A DNA stretch of 5,499 bases from Actinomycetota bacterium (GTDB lineage: Bacteria > Actinomycetota > Acidimicrobiia > Acidimicrobiales > Acidimicrobiaceae): positions 1 to 5,499 of the forward strand of contig DAHVOF010000157.1 in assembly GCA_027318945.1 (NCBI GenBank), given 5' to 3'. A model generated the notes under the pieces. The model had not been told where the DNA came from, made no database searches, and saw only the letters and a program-made list of their open reading frames with translations. The position numbers and the translations under genes were made by a program. This document shows positions 5,021-5,499 of this stretch, piece by piece; the first letter of the stretch is position 1, and each line of letters opens with the position of its first letter.

Positions 5021-5499
5021 CGTATCACGAGATAGACTTCCTCCAAGAACGCGAGCTGGCCGTCGTCATGACCGGCGACCTCGATCGCCAACTACGCGAG
5101 CACTTCGCCCATGATGGACTTCAAGAGGACCTGACCTTCGCAATCTGGCGCCCGAGTATCGGTAGCCGTCGAATGAGCCTAGTACTGGACCAAGCGCTTT
5201 TGCCCGACGAGGATGAGCGGATCCTCCAAGGCAACGTCTCCTTCACCTCGGACTACCTGAGCCGAGCGCTCGCCTCTCTTGAAGTTGGCACTGGTCTCGC
5301 CCTGATCCACTCCCACCTTGGTCCGGGCTGGCAGGACATGAGCGAGGCCGACATTGTCGCCGAACGCGATCACTTGGCCGGCGCGGTCTCTGGTCGTTCA
5401 GGGCTCCCAATTCTCGGGATGACGTGGGGCACCGACGGCACGTGGAGCGCCCGGGCCTGGGGACGAGCTGCGCCGTTCACCTATGAACGAGTCGATATC
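5017..5499 (+). CDS. JAMM/JAB isopeptidase, 3' end beyond window (probable JAB-ThiF fusion)
   Basis: 161 codons are present and the frame is open to the window edge. The JAMM zinc signature is complete: HSH (98-100) and S109/D112 in LIHSHLGPGWQDMSEADIVA. The spacing of 8 residues between H100 and S109 is one more than in Rpn11-type enzymes. The upstream catalytic glutamate is probably E37 (QEDLTFAIWRPS). JAMM proteases remove or mature ubiquitin-like tags. Start ATG 5017 overlaps the E2 stop (ATGA) and has AGGTGA at 5007-5012. The domain is nearly complete at the edge (SARAWGRAAPFTYERV resembles its last strands). In related operons the protein goes on into a ThiF/E1 adenylating domain; no E1 is seen elsewhere in the window, so a fusion or a following E1 gene is expected but not shown. 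Confidence 0.88.
   Translation, partial: MTYHEIDFLQERELAVVMTGDLDRQLREHFAHDGLQEDLTFAIWRPSIGSRRMSLVLDQALLPDEDERILQGNVSFTSDYLSRALASLEVGTGLALIHSHLGPGWQDMSEADIVAERDHLAGAVSGRSGLPILGMTWGTDGTWSARAWGRAAPFTYERVDI

Noticed and set aside
1..5499. CRISPR array, tRNA or rRNA genes
   Set aside because: No regularly spaced repeats with spacers, cloverleaf-like segments or rRNA-like sequence were seen.

Overview
The window reads as an accessory, defence-island-like stretch of a moderately GC-rich bacterium. The right half (about 3000-5499) is GC-rich with tight gene overlaps. The left half is lower in GC and made of gene relics and an insertion sequence. Near-consensus sigma70-type promoters and TTG/GTG/ATG starts show a bacterium. 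The gene types would suit an actinobacterium, but the sequence does not fix the taxon.

Layout: (1) 106-570, minus strand: decayed AlbA_2 (Schlafen-type) domain gene with a 5-bp tandem duplication and a second frameshift. (2) 589-879, minus: C-terminal helix-turn-helix relic of a serine recombinase. (3) 1056-2522, plus: intact IS1182-family transposase. (4) 2523-2803: no convincing gene. (5) 2804-3061, minus: small unrecognised reading frame with an in-frame TGA, overlapping the end of the next gene. (6) 3010-3888, minus: ImmA/IrrE-type metallopeptidase. (7) 3893-4246, minus: XRE-family repressor-like protein. (8) 4247-4412: divergent control region with two face-to-face promoters whose -35 boxes overlap, and at least five GTGYAY boxes in inverted arms. 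(9) 4413-4664, plus: single-domain ubiquitin-like protein. (10) 4661-5020, plus: E2-like protein of the Prok-E2_E type. (11) 5017-5499, plus: start of a JAMM (JAB) isopeptidase, cut by the window edge and probably continuing into a ThiF/E1 domain.

The central find is a bacterial ubiquitin-like conjugation operon (Ubl, E2-like, JAMM, probably E1) joined back to back to an XRE/ImmA pair. By analogy with ImmR/ImmA of ICEBs1 and CapH/CapP of CBASS systems, the XRE protein would repress both directions. The peptidase would cleave it on stress or infection and release the operon. Operons of this broad kind have been predicted by comparative genomics, and the related Bil system acts against phage, so the class is not new. 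The less usual points here are the E2-like protein with no cysteine after its Pro-Pro motif, the Ubl with a short tail after Gly76, and the very orderly shared operator.
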